Made by a program: the position numbers and the translations under genes | Notes under the pieces: generated by a model | The model's database searches: none | Told to the model about the DNA's origin: nothing | The model's input: the letters and a program-made list of their open reading frames with translations, nothing else | From: Bacteroidales bacterium | GTDB lineage: Bacteria; Bacteroidota; Bacteroidia; Bacteroidales; UBA932 | Direction of reading: 5' to 3' | DNA: 64,000 nucleotides | Assembly: GCA_020026275.1 (NCBI GenBank) | Contig: JAHHQQ010000009.1 | Location: 8,595 to 72,594, forward strand | Shown: positions 61,727 to 64,000 of the stretch, one piece after another | Position numbering within the stretch: the first letter of the stretch is position 1 | Layout: each line of letters starts with the position of its first letter

Positions 61727-61906
61727 ATGAGTAAAGAAGTAATCAGTTGGATTGCCATCGTAGCAATCTTGGTTGTAGTCCTGTTGGAAAGAACCGTTTC
61801 AGAACTTTGCAGGAAGAAGAATTCCAATATGTTTGAAGTGGGTAATGAAGACGAGATGTTCTGGTGTCCAGGTGATCCAAAGAATTTGCCAAATGGCAGT
61901 AGATAA
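61727..61906 (+). CDS. 59-residue single-pass membrane protein overlapping thrE
   Basis: ATG at 61727 to TAA at 61904-61906. One N-terminal membrane helix (VISWIAIVAILVVVLLE, about 5-21) is followed by a charged tail with two Cys (SELCRKKNSN, DEMFWCPGDPK). A consensus -7 element lies just upstream. The last 14 nt overlap the start of the ThrE-like gene in another frame, which suggests translational coupling. No known family. The function may be an accessory to the exporter; that is inference. It is short enough to be missed by length-filtered gene calls. Confidence 0.65.
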   Translation: MSKEVISWIAIVAILVVVLLERTVSELCRKKNSNMFEVGNEDEMFWCPGDPKNLPNGSR

Positions 61907-62681
61907 TCAGGCTCTTTCTCCATCAGCCAAACAGGTCTGCATATTCTTGTCTGAGTATGCGGCATGGTTGCTGGGATGTGGCGCGACATGTATCAGGATA
62001 GAAAAGAACGTGGACAGAATGGCTCACGCCTTCGGTATGTATTACGATATGTCCGTTATGCCGTCACATATCCATCTTGAAGTATGGAATCGGGACAAGT
62101 CTGATACGTATGTGAACATACGTAAAATGCACAAGTGTGCAATTAGTTTCAATATCAATACACAGCTCAGCAAATTGAGCTGGGATGTCGCTGATGGAAA
62201 GCTTGACTTTGGAGGGGCGTTGGACTCTTTTAGGGAGATTATCAAGACTCCTCCAGAGAACAAGTGGCTGGTTCTTTTCCTGGCATCCTGTGCCAACGGT
62301 GCTTTCTGCCGCCTTTTCAATGGAGATTGGATCGCTATTGGGTTGGTATTTCTTGCCACACTGGTAGGTTATCGCTTAAAACAGGTTTTGCTTGAATCCA
62401 AGGTAGATGTCCGCATTGTCTTTATCTTGTCAGCCTTTGTCTCTTCCGTCATCGGTGCCGGTTGCCATATCTTCGGTTGGGGGACCACTCCGGAAATTGC
62501 GCTGGGGACGAGTGTCCTTTATCTGATTCCCGGTATTCCCTATATCAATTCGGTAAGTGATCTTCTGGATGGTCATTATCTTTGTTCTTTCAACCGATTT
62601 GTTGATGCGTTAATCTTGACCATCTGCCTTTCTCTTGGCTTGAGTGGAGGCATCATGATTATGGGGTTGAAATGGTTTTAA
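61893..62681 (+). CDS. Threonine/serine exporter, N-terminal-type subunit (ThrE family)
   Basis: 262 residues from ATG 61893; the longer open frame upstream runs through the small gene in another frame and lacks homology. The cytoplasmic N-terminal domain (AHAFGMYYDMSVMPSHIHL, the ThrE/DUF1212 signature) is followed by about five membrane helices (WLVLFLASCANGAFCRLFNGD, GTSVLYLIPGIPYINSVSD). ThrE proteins export threonine and serine. In many bacteria the transporter is split into two genes, as here with the next gene 17 nt downstream. Confidence 0.9.
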   Translation: MAVDNQALSPSAKQVCIFLSEYAAWLLGCGATCIRIEKNVDRMAHAFGMYYDMSVMPSHIHLEVWNRDKSDTYVNIRKMHKCAISFNINTQLSKLSWDVADGKLDFGGALDSFREIIKTPPENKWLVLFLASCANGAFCRLFNGDWIAIGLVFLATLVGYRLKQVLLESKVDVRIVFILSAFVSSVIGAGCHIFGWGTTPEIALGTSVLYLIPGIPYINSVSDLLDGHYLCSFNRFVDALILTICLSLGLSGGIMIMGLKWF

Positions 62682-62698
62682 TCTGACAATATTTTCTA

Positions 62699-63184
62699 AT
62701 GTGGTTCGTTAATATTTTTTGGGATGGATTCTTTGCGGCGATAGCTGCTATCGGTTTTGCCAGTATCAGTAATCCTCCGAAGAGAGCTTATCTCTACTGT
62801 GCTGTCATTGCGGCTATCGGGCACTCCATCCGTTACATCCTGATGAACAACACCCTCTTGACCATGGGAATCATCCCAGCCAGTACAATTGCGGCATTTT
62901 TTGTCGGACTTGTAGCAGTCTTTTTGGCCCCGAGGGCAAAATGTCCGGCAGAAACCTGTTTCTTCCCGGCATTGCTTCCCATGATTCCAGGTATGTATGC
63001 CTATCGTACGATTGGAGCATTGTTGCTTTGTCTGCATCATTCTGAGGAAGAAATATTCAATCATTATCTCTATCTCTTGTCCTATAATGGATTTACTTGT
63101 ATCTTTATCGTTTTGGGTATGGTTATCGGCGCTACTTTGCCTGTCTTCATGTTGAAGAACCTGTCTTTCCAGGCGACCCGTTAG
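62699..63184 (+). CDS. Threonine/serine exporter, C-terminal-type subunit (ThrE_2)
   Basis: 161 residues, four or five membrane helices. Signatures of the second ThrE half are present: FAAIAAIGFASISNPPKRAY near the start and FPALLPMIPGMYAYRTIGAL. It works with the preceding subunit to form the complete exporter. A LysR-type regulator gene follows 38 nt downstream on the same strand. Confidence 0.9.
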   Translation: MWFVNIFWDGFFAAIAAIGFASISNPPKRAYLYCAVIAAIGHSIRYILMNNTLLTMGIIPASTIAAFFVGLVAVFLAPRAKCPAETCFFPALLPMIPGMYAYRTIGALLLCLHHSEEEIFNHYLYLLSYNGFTCIFIVLGMVIGATLPVFMLKNLSFQATR

Positions 63185-63222
63185 CATCGATATCGAACCA
63201 AGTAATTTACATCCAGTTCAAT

Positions 63223-64000
63223 ATGGAATTGAGACAAATCAAATATTTTGTAAAAGCGGCTGAGAGTTTGAATTTTTCAGAAGCGGCTCGAGCTCTTTTT
63301 GTAACTCAAAGTACCTTGTCACAGCAGATCCGCCAGCTGGAAGAGGAACTGCATACTCAACTGTTCCTTCGCAACAGTCACAATGTCAGTCTTACTGAAG
63401 CGGGGGAGGAATTCCTTCCTTTAGCATTGCGGACTTTGCAGGATGCAGAAACTTGTTATTGCAGGATGAATGATCTGCAGCAGCTCTTGACAGGAACTCT
63501 CAATATCGGAGTTACGTTTTCTTTCAGTCCTATATTGACTGAAACATTGCTCGAATTTGAGCGTCTTCACCCGCAGGTAAAATTGAATGTGTACTACAAG
63601 CCGATGGAAGAACTGATGAGAATGTTGGAACATCGGGATCTTGATTTTGTATTGGCTTTCCGTCCTACCGCCAGATATGACATGATTGAATCACATGTTC
63701 TGTTTGACAGTACATTGGCTGTGATTGTGGGAGAGAATCATGAATTGGGATCTTATAAAAGTATTACTCTGTCAGAACTGGAGAAATATGATTTGGTCCT
63801 TCCTTCCATCGGACTTCAGGCAAGAAGTGCCTTTGATTTGTTGAGAGCACGCTATGTTTCTAATTTCAAGGTGTTTATGGAACTGAATGAAGTGAATATA
63901 CTTCTTCATTTGGTCAAGAAAAGCAATCTTGTGACAGTTTTGTCTGAAGCGACCATCCATGAGGAGGAAGGCGTGAAGGCCATTCCGATAGAATGTGCCG
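63223..64000 (+). CDS. LysR-family transcriptional regulator (3' truncated by window)
   Basis: 259 complete codons are visible before the window ends; no stop is reached. The N-terminal winged helix-turn-helix is clear (MELRQIKYFVKAAESLNFSE, AARALFVTQSTLSQQIRQLE, LTEAGEEFL), followed by the type 2 periplasmic-binding-like effector domain (GTLNIGVTFSFSPILTETLL, DLDFVLAFRP). It may regulate the adjacent ThrE genes or a divergent target outside the window; unknown effector. Confidence 0.9.
   Translation, partial: MELRQIKYFVKAAESLNFSEAARALFVTQSTLSQQIRQLEEELHTQLFLRNSHNVSLTEAGEEFLPLALRTLQDAETCYCRMNDLQQLLTGTLNIGVTFSFSPILTETLLEFERLHPQVKLNVYYKPMEELMRMLEHRDLDFVLAFRPTARYDMIESHVLFDSTLAVIVGENHELGSYKSITLSELEKYDLVLPSIGLQARSAFDLLRARYVSNFKVFMELNEVNILLHLVKKSNLVTVLSEATIHEEEGVKAIPIECA

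Noticed and set aside
61669..61989. A minus-strand 106-residue protein
   Set aside because: It is the reverse of the plus-strand 59-residue gene and its promoter; composition is Ser/Thr-rich noise without domain features.
1..64000. tRNA, rRNA, CRISPR or prophage features
   Set aside because: I looked for cloverleaf-like GGTTCGA arms, rRNA signatures and regularly spaced repeats and saw none; a covariance-model scan would be needed to exclude small RNAs.

Overview
The window reads as a chromosomal segment of an anaerobic, probably gut-associated member of the Bacteroidales. The evidence is a SusC/SusD pair, type IX secretion sorting domains with a PorV/PorQ-type barrel, a Bacteroidetes-style rseC-rnfBCDGEA operon, a polyfunctional malic enzyme, DUF4252 proteins next to an ECF sigma factor, and recurrent TAnnTTTG -7 promoter elements (with TTTG about 19-21 nt upstream at the best ones) rather than E. 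coli-type promoters. I cannot name the genus. I saw no rRNA, tRNA, CRISPR array or prophage.

Layout. 1-5.2 kb: a secretion/surface cluster with the tail of one type IX cargo, a PorV/PorQ-like barrel, a subtilisin-like lipoprotein with a type IX tail and an EF-hand-like insertion, and a membrane polyferredoxin. 5.2-11 kb, minus strand: thiN, then alaS overlapping an open reading frame that fuses an LptF/LptG permease to methionyl-tRNA formyltransferase. 11.1-17.5 kb: two membrane-anchored M23 peptidases, a MerR regulator, a Nif3-like protein, a zinc-ribbon coiled-coil protein, dnaB and a DUF3108 protein. 17.5-23.2 kb: the RNF ion-translocating ferredoxin:NAD oxidoreductase operon. 23.2-31.7 kb: small proteins, an ECF sigma/putative anti-sigma/DUF4252 set, a nitroreductase, an Smr protein, crcB, a permuted-papain (C92-like) protein with an SDR, and arginine deiminase. 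31.7-37.7 kb: a GH3 glycosidase and EEP phosphatase on the minus strand, then sn-glycerol-1-phosphate dehydrogenase divergent from a glycerophosphodiesterase lipoprotein. 37.9-40 kb: transketolase.

40-56 kb is the glycan-use region. A SusC/SusD pair with an AraC regulator is bracketed by two same-oriented IS3-family remnants. It is followed by GH89 alpha-N-acetylglucosaminidase, GH20 hexosaminidase, a PAP2 phosphatase with a barrel-like tail, a second GH20 with a PA14-like tail, and a SIMPL protein. Together they suggest surface or periplasmic stripping of terminal N-acetylhexosamines from host-type glycans. 56-64 kb: FprA flavodiiron protein, two unknown small membrane or exported proteins, malic enzyme with a palindrome over its likely promoter, aquaporin, an unlisted 59-residue membrane protein overlapping a split ThrE exporter, and a LysR regulator cut by the window end.

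The most unusual feature is the LptG-Fmt fusion. It depends on an 8-A run: one extra A, or a -1 shift there, would stop the permease 4 nt before a proper fmt start codon. This could be a real membrane-tethered formyltransferase, a slippage-controlled two-product gene, or a homopolymer error, and each is testable.
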